Origin: an uncultured Clostridia bacterium
GTDB lineage: Bacteria; Bacillota; Clostridia; Lachnospirales; CAG-274
NCBI GenBank assembly: GCA_947591605.1
Contig: CANQDF010000008.1
Span: 18,780-82,779 of the forward strand
Direction: 5' to 3'
Length of the DNA: 64,000 bases
The notes under the pieces: generated by a model
Databases searched by the model: none
Told to the model about the DNA's origin: nothing
What the model saw: only the letters and a program-made list of their open reading frames with translations
Shown here: piece by piece, positions 22,946-32,775 of the stretch
How positions within the stretch are numbered: position 1 is the stretch's first letter
Layout: every line of letters begins with the position of its first letter
Program-made: the position numbers and the translations under genes

Positions 22946-25900
22946 TTACTGCTGTGCAGCTGTACCGCTCATGTTTTGAACAGTCAGGTCGTAATCGTAT
23001 TCGCCGCTCTCAGCCTTTGCTGCGATTGGGAACTCAATTGTGTCATCCAAAACCTTGGTCTGGATAAACTCTGCATCCTGAGCAGTAACCTTATTGTCGG
23101 CGTCTACATCTGCAATGTAGTACCATGTATCGGGATATGCTTTCTCACACTCTGTTGTCTGAGTAGGATCAAGTACCCACTGGAGAAGCATTGCCGAGTC
23201 AAATGCTGTCCAAGGCTGTTCCTTAGCAACAGGATCGGTTGCTGTAAGAGCACTCATATCGATATCACCTATAATCTCAGGTATTTCAAGTGCCTTACCG
23301 ATGATAACATCGCCGATTGCAAGCTTATACTGAACAGGATCATAGTTGTCACCATAGAACAGTGCGTCTATAGGCTCAACATTTACCTTTGCATTGCCCT
23401 TGCTTAATACGTTAAACTTGAATGCTACAAGTGTGCCGTCCTTTTCAGCAAGTACAAGCTTTGTAGGATCGCCGTCAACGTTGCCGAGCTTTCCTGCAAC
23501 CCTGATAACGCCCGGTGCCACAATGTTTGTCTGGAGATCGCTTGTAAAGCTGTCGTCTGCTGCTGCAGCCTCAACTGCCTCAAGAACCTCGGGATCATAT
23601 GTGATTATGAACGAGTAGTTGTTAAACTGTGCATTGTTTTCAGGCTTCTCTGCATCCTTTGTAACACCCTGTGTCTTAAAGTTAAGTACGATGGAGTCGC
23701 CCTCTTTAGCGTCGATAGGATCGCCGGATGGCTCAACTATAACGCCTATTGTACCTGCAGGTATTACTATCTTGTCGGTTACATTTACCTTTGCATTTGT
23801 TATGCCTACGGTAAGTGCGGTATTCTGATCGGGATCAGCCCAGAAGCCGTCCTCTACCTTGGTTACTTCGATAGGAGATGTACCCTCGCCAACTATATCA
23901 AATTCGATCTTAACAAGTGTACCCTCGCCTGCTGTAAGGAGAGCCTTGTCTGCTTCCGAACGGAATGCGTTTGCAAGCCTTACCTTACCTGTTGCAGCTG
24001 TATCCTTGATTGCAGCATTTACTGCATTTACATCATAAGCAGGATAAACCGTGCCGTCGCTTGTCTTGTATGTTGAATATCCGTCAAAAGGTGTTTTTGC
24101 CTCAACAACTGCTGTAGGTACTATAACCGATGGGTCATAGCTTAAATCAAATGTGTAGTTGTTGTATTCCTTGCCTGTAACGTCAATGCTTGCAACAAAG
24201 CTTCTGTCGGTCTTTGTAAGCTCATATACGCCGTCCTGTGCCTCAACACCGTCAACGCTTACTTCAACGTTTACATCGCCCTTTTCGGTTACGCTGCCGC
24301 CCTCGGACTGAAGAGCAATTGCAAAGAATGTAGTCTTTGAACCGCCGCTTGTTACATAATATGTCTTGCCGGGTTCAACATTGTACTCCCTGTAGATAAG
24401 GAGGTCGTCTGTGCCCTGGTTGTCGATAAAGTCAAGCTGTACTTTATCGCCTGTCTTGTCGTCAACACTTATAACAGCGTACTGCTTGCTCGGACCTATC
24501 TTGATGTCCATTGCAAGCTTAGCCTTTTCGGTTGGCTTAACTGTAAGGAACGAACCCGATGTAGGTACTGCAAGTAAATTGTCCGACTTGTATGCAGGGT
24601 CGGGATTTGTGCCGCCCTGTATCTTTGTTTCGTAGAATCTGCCTGTACCGGTAGTTACCTTCTGTGTGGCATCATCAAAATACATTATTTCGTCCTTAGC
24701 TGTATCGTTTGCCTTTACAGCCCAGCCGCCTTCGTCGCTTATCTTGATCTGACCGTCTGCGGTGCCTGTTACAACAGCGCCGACCTCGGTACCGATAATA
24801 TTGCCCTCAAGGCCGTTTGCTGCCTGCTTTTCGGGTTCAAGAACGATAGCAAAGAATGTAGTCTTTGAACCGCCGCTTGTTACATAATATGTCTTGCCGG
24901 GTTCAACATTGTACTCTCTGTAGATAAGAATGTCGTCTGCGGTCTGGTTGTTGATAAAGTCAACCTGTACTTTATCGCCTGTCTTGTCGTCAACGCTTAC
25001 AACAGCGTACTGCTTGGTTGGACCTATCTTAATATCCAACATGAGCTTAGCCTTTTCGGTTGGTACGACCTTAAGGTAAGAACCCGATGTAGGTACTGCA
25101 AGTGCATTGTCTGCCTTATATGCAGGGTCGGGGTTGTTGCCGCCCTGTACCTTTGTGCTGTAGAATCTGCCTGTGCCGGTAGTTACCTGCTGTGTGGCGT
25201 CATCATAAAGCTTTATTTCTTCGGTTGCTGTGTCGCTTACCTTTACAGTCCAACCGCTTGCATCACCAAGTGTGATCTGACCGTCTGCGGAACCTGTAAA
25301 TACAGAGCCTACAGCAGCATCCTTAAGGATGTTGTTTTCAAGACCCTTATATTCTTCAACAGAACCTGCTGTGGTTGTTTCTGTACCGGGCTCCTTTGTT
25401 GTTGCCACGGTATCGGGCTCCTTGGTAGTTGCCTCGGTGTCGGGCTCCTTTGTGGTATCGTTGTCGGGAGCCTTTGTGGATTCCTCTGTTGTGATTACAG
25501 TGGTATCACTGACAGCACCAAGTTTTTCTGTAAGAACTATTTTCTTAACCTTGTAGTCCTGTGTTGATTTGCCCTCGGTATGTGATGTGTTTACAAATGT
25601 AAGTACACCACCCTTAACATCATCTGCGGTAAATTCGATAACCTGCTCATTCTTAGAATAATCAATATCGGTTTTACCGTTCATCGTCAAGGTTCTTTCG
25701 TCCAACTTAGCCGGATCATCATGAACTGAATTTCCGTTACCGGTAATTGCGATCGAACCGCCGGTACAGCCTTCCGAAATAGGGAGATCAAAGCCCATAC
25801 CTATGCTCAGTGCAAGCATATTGCTTGAGCTCCATGTCTTGCTGCCCTTGCCTGTCGAATCCGTAACGGCAAGACCCTCAAGAACATCTCCTCCCTTGAT

Positions 25901-26113
25901 TTTTGTATCTTCGGGAGTTGTTGCTTGTGCGCCGCTGAAGTCCCACGTTGAAACGCTCTGTCCATCAGCTTCGGTTTTAGTAAACGCAAAGCCCGGTAAA
26001 TCACCGGCTTTGTATTCGGCAGCGCTTACAGGCACGCTTGCCGTCATGACCGAAGTAAACAGCATGCTTGTAGCAAGAATCATACTGACAAGCCTTTTTG
26101 TTGATTTCTTCAA
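22946..26113 (-). CDS. Large secreted protein with tandem repeats, two cohesin-like domains and a dockerin-like tail
   Basis: A 1055-residue exported protein. It has a signal peptide with a KKSTKR n-region and cleavage after about residue 31 (VSAAE). A first beta-rich domain reaches about 200, then a Thr/Pro/Glu linker (about 211-256). Two copies of a roughly 176-residue domain follow, each ending GKTYYVTSGGSKTTFFAI. Two cohesin-like domains (about 615-790 and 795-950) contain FDLSYDPSVI and FIITYDPEVL strands. A dockerin-like C-terminus has one clear calcium loop, DVDADNKVTAQDAEF, and a degenerate partner. The start is TTG 26113-26111 with AAAGGAGG 7 nt upstream. It is probably a cell-surface scaffold or glycan-binding protein; there is no catalytic domain, sortase motif or SLH domain visible. 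Confidence 0.75.
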   Translation of the reverse strand: MKKSTKRLVSMILATSMLFTSVMTASVPVSAAEYKAGDLPGFAFTKTEADGQSVSTWDFSGAQATTPEDTKIKGGDVLEGLAVTDSTGKGSKTWSSSNMLALSIGMGFDLPISEGCTGGSIAITGNGNSVHDDPAKLDERTLTMNGKTDIDYSKNEQVIEFTADDVKGGVLTFVNTSHTEGKSTQDYKVKKIVLTEKLGAVSDTTVITTEESTKAPDNDTTKEPDTEATTKEPDTVATTKEPGTETTTAGSVEEYKGLENNILKDAAVGSVFTGSADGQITLGDASGWTVKVSDTATEEIKLYDDATQQVTTGTGRFYSTKVQGGNNPDPAYKADNALAVPTSGSYLKVVPTEKAKLMLDIKIGPTKQYAVVSVDDKTGDKVQVDFINNQTADDILIYREYNVEPGKTYYVTSGGSKTTFFAIVLEPEKQAANGLEGNIIGTEVGAVVTGTADGQIKISDEGGWAVKANDTAKDEIMYFDDATQKVTTGTGRFYETKIQGGTNPDPAYKSDNLLAVPTSGSFLTVKPTEKAKLAMDIKIGPSKQYAVISVDDKTGDKVQLDFIDNQGTDDLLIYREYNVEPGKTYYVTSGGSKTTFFAIALQSEGGSVTEKGDVNVEVSVDGVEAQDGVYELTKTDRSFVASIDVTGKEYNNYTFDLSYDPSVIVPTAVVEAKTPFDGYSTYKTSDGTVYPAYDVNAVNAAIKDTAATGKVRLANAFRSEADKALLTAGEGTLVKIEFDIVGEGTSPIEVTKVEDGFWADPDQNTALTVGITNAKVNVTDKIVIPAGTIGVIVEPSGDPIDAKEGDSIVLNFKTQGVTKDAEKPENNAQFNNYSFIITYDPEVLEAVEAAAADDSFTSDLQTNIVAPGVIRVAGKLGNVDGDPTKLVLAEKDGTLVAFKFNVLSKGNAKVNVEPIDALFYGDNYDPVQYKLAIGDVIIGKALEIPEIIGDIDMSALTATDPVAKEQPWTAFDSAMLLQWVLDPTQTTECEKAYPDTWYYIADVDADNKVTAQDAEFIQTKVLDDTIEFPIAAKAESGEYDYDLTVQNMSGTAAQQ
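24312..25345. repeat. Two tandem ~528-bp coding repeats in the secreted-protein gene
   Basis: Copies at about 24312-24817 and 24840-25345 are offset by 528 bp (176 codons). Example anchor: the shared GCAAAGAATGTAGTC string at 24321 and 24849. Long runs are identical at DNA level, while other parts differ by scattered changes, so the duplication is fairly recent or kept alike by recombination. Confidence 0.85.
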
Positions 26114-26226
26114 TTTACTTCCTCCTTTAAAATTATTTTATCCTCACAGCTGAAATGCTTTATCGGACGGCAGTTGGTATACAGTATCCAAAAAAACGGT
26201 ATCAGCCTAGCATAGGATTTGACTTA

Positions 26227-26255
26227 ATTATATAATAGATCGAATTATTTTGCAA
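26227..26255 (-). promoter_or_regulatory. Promoter of the large secreted-protein gene
   Basis: Minus strand: -35 TTGCAA (26255-26250), 17-bp spacer, -10 TATAAT (26232-26227). The leader is about 107 nt. The rest of the gap to 26376 is AT-rich, with a TATATAGCTATATA palindrome near 26361 and no clear terminator for the gene ending at 26377. Confidence 0.8.
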
Positions 26256-26376
26256 TAACCTACTAACAAATTAATCGCACAATTTTGATTTTTGTTTATT
26301 TTGCATAAAAATCACTTCAAAAAAATAGTCAATTATTTTACATCAATATATATTTATACCGCTTCATAATATATAG

Positions 26377-28323
26377 CTATATAAAGCGGACGGTCTTGTC
26401 CGCAGGCATATACACCTTTTTAATGCCCGTAATATCCGTGAGCATAATGCCTGCCTTGTATACACCCTTTGGCAGAAATGTGCTGCCAAGCAGCAGAGAA
26501 AAGCCGCCCGTAAGCAGCTGCCTGCCGTACACGGCGTCAAGGTCGGTGCGCATTTCCCTTACGGGTGTAAAGCGATATACACATCCCTCGCCCTCCAGCA
26601 CCACATATATAAGGGGGCAGCCCTTTTTGCAGGCATAGCCGCCTATCGAGATATAGTCGGAGCTGTGCGCATACTCGATCCTGCCAAAAGCCTCCCCCTC
26701 GGGAGGCAATTTTTTAAGCTTTACACATTTGTGCAGTGTAAAAAGTGCAAAATTTCTCTCGCTCATATCGCATCTGTAGGGGCTTAAGTTGATGTTGTAA
26801 AAATCGTCCCTGCCGCAAAAATCGGGGTGCAGCTCAAAAAGGCGCTGCCTTTCAAGCGCAAGCCGCCTGAGCTTGGTTATGTCCGCCCTGTCGTCACCCC
26901 TCGAAAGCGACTCGTAATGCCGCAGCATAACGGAGTTTACCGTCATATTGTAAAAGCCCTTTTCTATCATGCCAAGGCAAAGCTCCACATCGTTATACGC
27001 CACGGCAAGGCTCTCGTCAAAGCCCGTAAATTTGCTTTTTTCTATCATAAGGCAGGCAGCAGTCACGGCGGTGCAGTCCCATACGCCCCTGTTTCTGCCG
27101 CAGTAAAGATCCCGTCTGTCGTCCTCCCCAAGCAGTATATGCGCAGGGCCGGGCTGCAGGTTTACAACGCCGCAGTGCTGTATGGGTACGGGAATGCCCT
27201 TTGACAGCCTGCTTTTATCCGCCCTTGCCCGCATAAGCTTAAGCGCCTTGCGCCTGTCCCTGCCCGAGAGCAGCTTAAACCTTGCCTTGGCGGAAAGACG
27301 CCCAAAGTATTTTTTATACATGATCAGATTATATTTAAACTCCGACAGCCTGCTCCTTTTTGGCTCCTCGGCGGCAGGAGGATACAAAAGCTTTGCCCCC
27401 ACCGCTCCGCTGTGCGGCTTTGCGGCATAATAAACAAGCCTGTCCAGCCAGTCATAGGTAAGCACCTCGGTATCGTCGTTAAGAAACAGCAAAAACCTGC
27501 CCTCCGCTGCGGCTGCGCCGATATTGCACATATGCGAAAAATTAAACGGAGCTTTTTCGTATATATATTTGTCCGCAAGGCAGCGGTATTTTTCCGCCGT
27601 TTCGGGAGAGCTGCCGTTATCGGTTATTATAATTTCGTAATCCCTGCGCAGAGTTTTGGCTTTAATACTGTCTATACACTTTTTTAAAACCTCATAATTG
27701 TCCTTTGACGGTATTATTATGCTTACCCTGCCCTCTACGGGCGAGATGCTCTCGTTAAAAAACCTGAGATTTCTTTTGCTTTTTACAAGAGGATACGGAC
27801 AATGTGCGGCGCCCTCAATGCCGCAGCCCGACCTGCTCATAAAAAAACCGATATAATCGCAGCTTGCGATGGTATCGGGCGACCAGTCAGGCTTAAAAAA
27901 GCCCTCCTCATCGCAGTATACGGCATTTTTGCCGCTGCGCTGCAGCTTGTCCAGCATAAGATACAAAGCGTTTTTGTGCAGTATATCCCCCGCAGACAAA
28001 AAAGCCGCTATATCGCCCCTTGCCTCCTCGGGTGAGGTCACCTCAAAATTGGTATAGCTCTGCCTGCGCAGTGACTCCAGGCTTGCCTCCCTGTCGCCCT
28101 CACCGTAAATAATGACGGATACAAGAGGGCTTTCCTTAAGCTCGGGCAGGCGTATATCCGCCCTGTCCCCGCTGTATTTAAACCTGTTTAACACCTTGTT
28201 TGCCGCAAGGAAGATACATCCCCTTACGCCGAATTTTTTTAAATGATCCATAGCAAAAACCTCACTTGCCGCAAAAAGTAAATATTTGGGCATAAAATCG
28301 GTATACTCCGCAAAAGCAATCAA
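26377..28323 (-). CDS. Glycosyltransferase family 2 protein with degenerate N-terminal GT domain
   Basis: A protein of about 648 residues. Residues about 65-150 resemble a GT-A fold missing its acidic motif. A complete GT2 domain follows from about residue 196: RVSIIIPSKDNYEVLKKCID, IIITDNGSSPETAE and LFLNDDTEV (the metal-binding DxD equivalent). The last 90 residues form a separate beta-rich tail. It probably adds a sugar to the glycan exported by the ABC system at the operon head. The start is TTG 28323-28321, overlapping the stop of the previous gene, with GGAG about 13 nt upstream. ATG 28293 is an alternative giving about 638 residues. It is the last gene of the operon. Confidence 0.82.
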   Translation of the reverse strand: MIAFAEYTDFMPKYLLFAASEVFAMDHLKKFGVRGCIFLAANKVLNRFKYSGDRADIRLPELKESPLVSVIIYGEGDREASLESLRRQSYTNFEVTSPEEARGDIAAFLSAGDILHKNALYLMLDKLQRSGKNAVYCDEEGFFKPDWSPDTIASCDYIGFFMSRSGCGIEGAAHCPYPLVKSKRNLRFFNESISPVEGRVSIIIPSKDNYEVLKKCIDSIKAKTLRRDYEIIITDNGSSPETAEKYRCLADKYIYEKAPFNFSHMCNIGAAAAEGRFLLFLNDDTEVLTYDWLDRLVYYAAKPHSGAVGAKLLYPPAAEEPKRSRLSEFKYNLIMYKKYFGRLSAKARFKLLSGRDRRKALKLMRARADKSRLSKGIPVPIQHCGVVNLQPGPAHILLGEDDRRDLYCGRNRGVWDCTAVTAACLMIEKSKFTGFDESLAVAYNDVELCLGMIEKGFYNMTVNSVMLRHYESLSRGDDRADITKLRRLALERQRLFELHPDFCGRDDFYNINLSPYRCDMSERNFALFTLHKCVKLKKLPPEGEAFGRIEYAHSSDYISIGGYACKKGCPLIYVVLEGEGCVYRFTPVREMRTDLDAVYGRQLLTGGFSLLLGSTFLPKGVYKAGIMLTDITGIKKVYMPADKTVRFI

Positions 28324-29795
28324 TGCGGCTTTGTATCTCCGTCGGAGCAGTAGCTATCCTCCACAAAAAGCCTGTCCGATACGGATCTGTCTGTCATTTT
28401 CAGCGATATAAAGGCGTTAAATATTTCAGCAGCCGCCTCTCTGTCCATATCGCCCTTAAAATCCTCAAAAAACGCCTTTATGCCGCTTTGTATCTCCTCC
28501 GTAAAGGAGTCGCTCTCTCCGCCCGGAGCAAAAACGGGGCTGTCGCCGTCAAAGCACAGCAGCTGACCGTGCGGCGCCTTAAGCGCTGCCTCCAGATAAA
28601 GGTGGTGCGGATACACGGGATGCCTTGGCAGCTCAAAGGCATTGTACACGGGGTAAAGGCTTTTGCAGCTCTTGCCGGGCAAGGCATCATAAAGAGATGT
28701 GATATAAAGCCCGTCAAGCCTTTTGCCCGTCAGCCTTGAAAGATAGTGCTGTATGCTGCCCCTGTAGCCTACGTCCGCAACCGCACTGCCCTCCGAAAGC
28801 CCGACCGAGGCAAGGTATTTAAGGTATTCCTCCCTTTCCCGAGATGCGGACTTGATCATTTTGCCGCAGTACGGTTTTATAAGCTCCGCCGCTCTTGCCC
28901 TTTCCTCGGGCAGGGATATATGCCCTCCTATGTCGCACTCAATGCCAAAGCGTGAATAAAGCAGATTTTTAACACTGCCCTTATAATAGGTAGAAAGTAT
29001 ATCGTCCGCATCGGCGCCGCTCTCAATGCAGGCAAAGGATACGGCACGCCTTGAAGCAAGCAGATACTCCGTATCGCCCGAAAAGCGCATATCGTAAAGC
29101 TGCTTTAAAAGGTATCCCTCTCTCGAAAGAAAAAAAAGCTTGTCGTATTTTTTTGCCTCCTCCGACAAAAAATCCGTAAAACTGTACATAAGCGGTGCAA
29201 AAACCGCATAGCCCAGTATATACGGCTCGTCTATGACCGCCTCGCCCCTTTTGTCAAGACAAAACGGCGAGGAATAAACGCCTTTTTTTATTATAAGCTC
29301 AAAAAGCTCCTTATTGCTTTTCAAAAAACGTTTAAGCACGGAATATGCCGTACTTTTTTCAAACATTTCCATAGGAGATGGTATGCGTATATTTGCACCG
29401 TCACGGCATGAGATAACGGGCAAAGCGGTATCCTCAAATGCAATATCCCCAAAGGAGAGCTTATCAAGCACGGGCTTAAGGGAGATATATTTTTTGGGCA
29501 CATATATTTTTATGCCCATTTGGCGCAGCTCCCTTACAAACTCCCGCATACCCGCCCTCGGCACGCAGCTGCCGTTAAGCGAGGTAAAAAACAGCTCCTC
29601 CGGCTCTGCCGATACGCCGCCGCAGCCGTCAAGCCTTAAAAAAATATCCTGCTTTGATACGGGTGCAAGCCTGCTTTTTGGCTCGGCGCATTTGCAAAGC
29701 GCCCTTCCTGCGGCAGAGGCAATGCCGTACCTTGCCGCATGGCGCATATATAAAAGCATGGTGTAGGTATAACGGTTTTTAAGCATACTTCCCAT
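28320..29795 (-). CDS. Degenerate relative of the GT-linked HAD family (COG5610-like), function unknown
   Basis: A 491-residue protein that aligns by eye with the C-terminal part of the GT2-HAD protein at 32776-35820: KLFFLSREGYLLKQ (about 222) against RLFFLARDGYLPMK, ASRRAVSF against ASRRMLLP, and ADVGYRGSIQHYLSRL (about 343) against FDMGYSGRIQTALSRA. The HAD catalytic DIFDTLI motif and the GDTWNND metal motif seen in the larger protein are absent; the N-terminal 150 residues look like an eroded HAD domain. It may be a binding or regulatory partner for the glycan machinery. It lies 14 nt after the sulfatase gene. Confidence 0.6.
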   Translation of the reverse strand: MGSMLKNRYTYTMLLYMRHAARYGIASAAGRALCKCAEPKSRLAPVSKQDIFLRLDGCGGVSAEPEELFFTSLNGSCVPRAGMREFVRELRQMGIKIYVPKKYISLKPVLDKLSFGDIAFEDTALPVISCRDGANIRIPSPMEMFEKSTAYSVLKRFLKSNKELFELIIKKGVYSSPFCLDKRGEAVIDEPYILGYAVFAPLMYSFTDFLSEEAKKYDKLFFLSREGYLLKQLYDMRFSGDTEYLLASRRAVSFACIESGADADDILSTYYKGSVKNLLYSRFGIECDIGGHISLPEERARAAELIKPYCGKMIKSASREREEYLKYLASVGLSEGSAVADVGYRGSIQHYLSRLTGKRLDGLYITSLYDALPGKSCKSLYPVYNAFELPRHPVYPHHLYLEAALKAPHGQLLCFDGDSPVFAPGGESDSFTEEIQSGIKAFFEDFKGDMDREAAAEIFNAFISLKMTDRSVSDRLFVEDSYCSDGDTKPH

Positions 29796-29809
29796 AAAGC
29801 AAGGCTCCC

Positions 29810-32770
29810 CTAATCGTCAAAAATATCGGCAAGGTAGTTCTCGCCAAAAAGATAATCATATTCTATAAGCCAAAGCTCATCCGTAACGGCTCTTTCCTCT
29901 GCGGTCATATCGCTTTCCGCCTTATAGCTGCCGTCGGGCTCGACCGCAATGCCGGAGGCATAAGCGGGTAAGGTATCCTGTATATCATCGAGATATTCAA
30001 AATAAACGGGCGATGTAACATCATACTCCTCAAATACGGTAGGCAAAAGCTGTGTTACGCTCAGCGTACCGTATCGGCGGTTTATATCCTCATAATTGCT
30101 CCACGCCATAAACGGCACAAGATGTCTGTTGTACACGTTTTCGACAGAGCTGTCGCTCTCGGGCATATCCGACTGACCCATAAGCGTGCTGCCCACAGGG
30201 CCCGCATCCGACATATGGTCGCCAAACATTACTATGAGCGCAGGCTCGTCCTCATTTTTGAAATAGTCTATAAGCTCGCCGAGAGCCAGATCCGCATAGT
30301 GCAGACCTATTGCCATATCTCTTATGGAGTCCCTTGAGGTTTCCTCATAGGCGCCGACATCTATATCCACATCCTTGCCCTCGTCAATGGAAGTGCCCCA
30401 GTAACCACCGTGGTTCTGCATGGATACCGAAAAATTAAACCATGGCTTGTCGCTTGTTTTGTTATGCTCTTCATACTCCTCTATGATACGCTCAACAAGC
30501 GCCTTGTCCGAAATATATCCCCTCATCCTGTCCGCATCGGGAGGGAAGTCCTTCTCCCAGAGCGCATTGTCAAAATCAAGGCATTCATAGGCATTGCTGC
30601 GGTTATAGTTGGTAGGCTCAAAGGGATGTATGGCAAGGCTGTCGTAGCCGACGGACTTAAGGTAGCTGTTTACGGAGAAAAAGCCGTTCCGCATAGAGCG
30701 CTGATACGGCATATATTCATCCGGCAGAAAGGCTACCGAAAAGCCTGTTATCGCCTCAAACTCCGAGTTTACCGTACCTCCGCCGAACACGTTTGTGAGC
30801 AGCCTGCCCGTAACGCCCTCCTTTTGCAGTTTGCGATAGGTGGGGAAGAGCTCCTCATTAAAGCCTATCTTGTCTATCCTTTCCATATCCCAGAACGACT
30901 CGCTCATAATAACTATGATATTGGGCTTTTTATCGCCGTCCTTCTCCGCAGCCTCTATTTTTTTGGCTATAGCCTCCATGGTCTGCCTGCTGTAGCCCTC
31001 GGGCGCTTCAAACGGCAAAAGATACCTTGTACACTTAACAAAGGCATTTATAAAGCCCTCGCTCATATAAAAATCATTTATGGAAAACATATTTATTTCC
31101 CCCGCATTTATATATGTGCTGACCAGATAAAAGGCAAGCACGGCGCATACACCCGCAAAAGCGGTCAGCCTTTTTACAAGAGAAAACACTGTCAGGCGTT
31201 TTCTCACCAAAACGGTAAAGAGCACCGCAAGCGCTGCAGCGCACAAAAATACGGCGGCGACAAAAAACGACATCTTAAGCTCAAACTTGTCTATAACACT
31301 GCTTGCCTCGGATGCCAGTATAAAATCCCAAGGCAAAAACGGCGAGCTTCTGAATTGCTGCTTAAAGTAATTTACTGTAAGCAAAAAGACAGACCCAAGC
31401 GTAAGCAGCCATGCGGATATATACACCCTGCCGCTTATAAGCGATAGCGCCGTACATATAAGGCTGACAAGCGCAAACTCCTGCCAGAAGCTCCACGGGT
31501 TAAGAACAAACCAATTACAGGCGGCTTTTATGCCCTCGTTTTGCACAAGTGCCGCAAGCAGACAGATAAAAAATGCTATACCGTAATTAAAAGCGGCAAA
31601 TTTTACCGCCTCACTGTATCTTTTTTTGCCGTAGAGCAAAGCACCTATCAAAACACCTGCCGCAAAAACAAGCGCAAGCGCCCGAGGCGACTTATGCGGA
31701 CGTATAAGCGGGCTTGAGGTATAATCAAAATACTTGTAGTCCCACTCGGCATCCCTGTACAGATCCAGAGTGCGATGCTTTCTGCCGTTTACATACACAT
31801 TTACAATGCCCGAGCCAACCTCGGAAACAAAGCCTATCCTCAGTGTGCGTACATTTTTTAAGCTTATAAAAAAGCTCTGCGGCGAATCGGGATTTTCCGA
31901 AACAATGAGGTGGTGTATTGGGTTGTATTCCCAGCCGCTGCCAAGCTCTATCTCGGAAAAATCATATTCATTATCATTTACATATATATCCCTCACCCTG
32001 ACATAGTTGCCCAACGAAGAGGGGTTTTTGCTGCCTGCCGCCTCTATCTCCAGCACAACGTCCTTATTGTATATATACCTGTACGCCGTATCCTGCATGG
32101 CGGTGGCGGCAACTACAAAGGTAAGCATAAGGCATACGCCCGAAAGCAGCAAGGCAGGCACCCTGCGTGCGGAGAACCTCGCAATGTGCATGCCCCTAAG
32201 CCACAGCGCAAGCATAATAAGACCGACAGCAAGCAGTATCAGGCAAAAGGCATACAGTGCATAAAGTGCGGGATAAAAAAGGCTGTATTGTACAGGCATA
32301 TCCTTCCAATCCGTATCCGAGTAGAGGTCAATGCTCTCTTCCCCTGCGCAGGTCTTGACACGCACTATACCGCTGCCCACCTCCGATATAAAGTTTATTG
32401 TCACGCTTTTTGCACCCCTTGCGGAGATAATAAGCTCGGCAGGGGCGCCCAGATCATAGGCATACAGCAGATGGTTTGCCGCATCGTACTGCCAGCCTCC
32501 CCCAATGTCGACCAAGGCAAGATCCATCTCACGCCTGCCGCCCTTGCCGTCATCAAGCACAATTGCGTTTATCCTTACATTGTTTGAGAGCGCCGACGGG
32601 TTTTTATCTCCCGTTGCGGTAACGGATACCGTTGTTATATTGCCGCTAAGGCTCCAAAAAAGCAAAACCGCCGCCGCTGCAAGTATTATCCCCGACAAAA
32701 GAAATACCGTGCTTTTGTGCTTTTGCACAAAGCCTGTACATATATTTTTAATGCCGCCCAAAAATATCAC
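29810..32770 (-). CDS. LTA-synthase-like sulfatase-fold membrane protein with duplicated extracellular domain
   Basis: A protein of about 986 residues. Two similar beta-domains each follow a membrane helix; both contain GDKNPSALSNNVRI-like and SEVGSGIVxV strands, near residues 50-150 and 230-330. Several more helices then precede an extracellular sulfatase-type domain (from about 613) with IIVIMSESFWD, FGGGTVNSEFEAITG (Thr nucleophile expected), MQNHGGYW and MFGDHMSDAG. The family moves glycerol-phosphate or other phospho-groups from phospholipid to surface polymers. The start is uncertain: GTG 32770 opens the frame, but GGAAGTGAT resembles a ribosome site for TTG 32761. The gene lies in the glycan export operon and probably decorates that polymer. 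Confidence 0.82.
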   Translation of the reverse strand: MIFLGGIKNICTGFVQKHKSTVFLLSGIILAAAAVLLFWSLSGNITTVSVTATGDKNPSALSNNVRINAIVLDDGKGGRREMDLALVDIGGGWQYDAANHLLYAYDLGAPAELIISARGAKSVTINFISEVGSGIVRVKTCAGEESIDLYSDTDWKDMPVQYSLFYPALYALYAFCLILLAVGLIMLALWLRGMHIARFSARRVPALLLSGVCLMLTFVVAATAMQDTAYRYIYNKDVVLEIEAAGSKNPSSLGNYVRVRDIYVNDNEYDFSEIELGSGWEYNPIHHLIVSENPDSPQSFFISLKNVRTLRIGFVSEVGSGIVNVYVNGRKHRTLDLYRDAEWDYKYFDYTSSPLIRPHKSPRALALVFAAGVLIGALLYGKKRYSEAVKFAAFNYGIAFFICLLAALVQNEGIKAACNWFVLNPWSFWQEFALVSLICTALSLISGRVYISAWLLTLGSVFLLTVNYFKQQFRSSPFLPWDFILASEASSVIDKFELKMSFFVAAVFLCAAALAVLFTVLVRKRLTVFSLVKRLTAFAGVCAVLAFYLVSTYINAGEINMFSINDFYMSEGFINAFVKCTRYLLPFEAPEGYSRQTMEAIAKKIEAAEKDGDKKPNIIVIMSESFWDMERIDKIGFNEELFPTYRKLQKEGVTGRLLTNVFGGGTVNSEFEAITGFSVAFLPDEYMPYQRSMRNGFFSVNSYLKSVGYDSLAIHPFEPTNYNRSNAYECLDFDNALWEKDFPPDADRMRGYISDKALVERIIEEYEEHNKTSDKPWFNFSVSMQNHGGYWGTSIDEGKDVDIDVGAYEETSRDSIRDMAIGLHYADLALGELIDYFKNEDEPALIVMFGDHMSDAGPVGSTLMGQSDMPESDSSVENVYNRHLVPFMAWSNYEDINRRYGTLSVTQLLPTVFEEYDVTSPVYFEYLDDIQDTLPAYASGIAVEPDGSYKAESDMTAEERAVTDELWLIEYDYLFGENYLADIFDD

Positions 32771-32775
32771 TTCCG

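Noticed and set aside
24312..25345. Repeats considered as a CRISPR array or insertion sequence
   Set aside because: The two copies are over 500 bp, in frame and coding; there are no short spaced repeats, cas genes, transposase or terminal inverted repeats.
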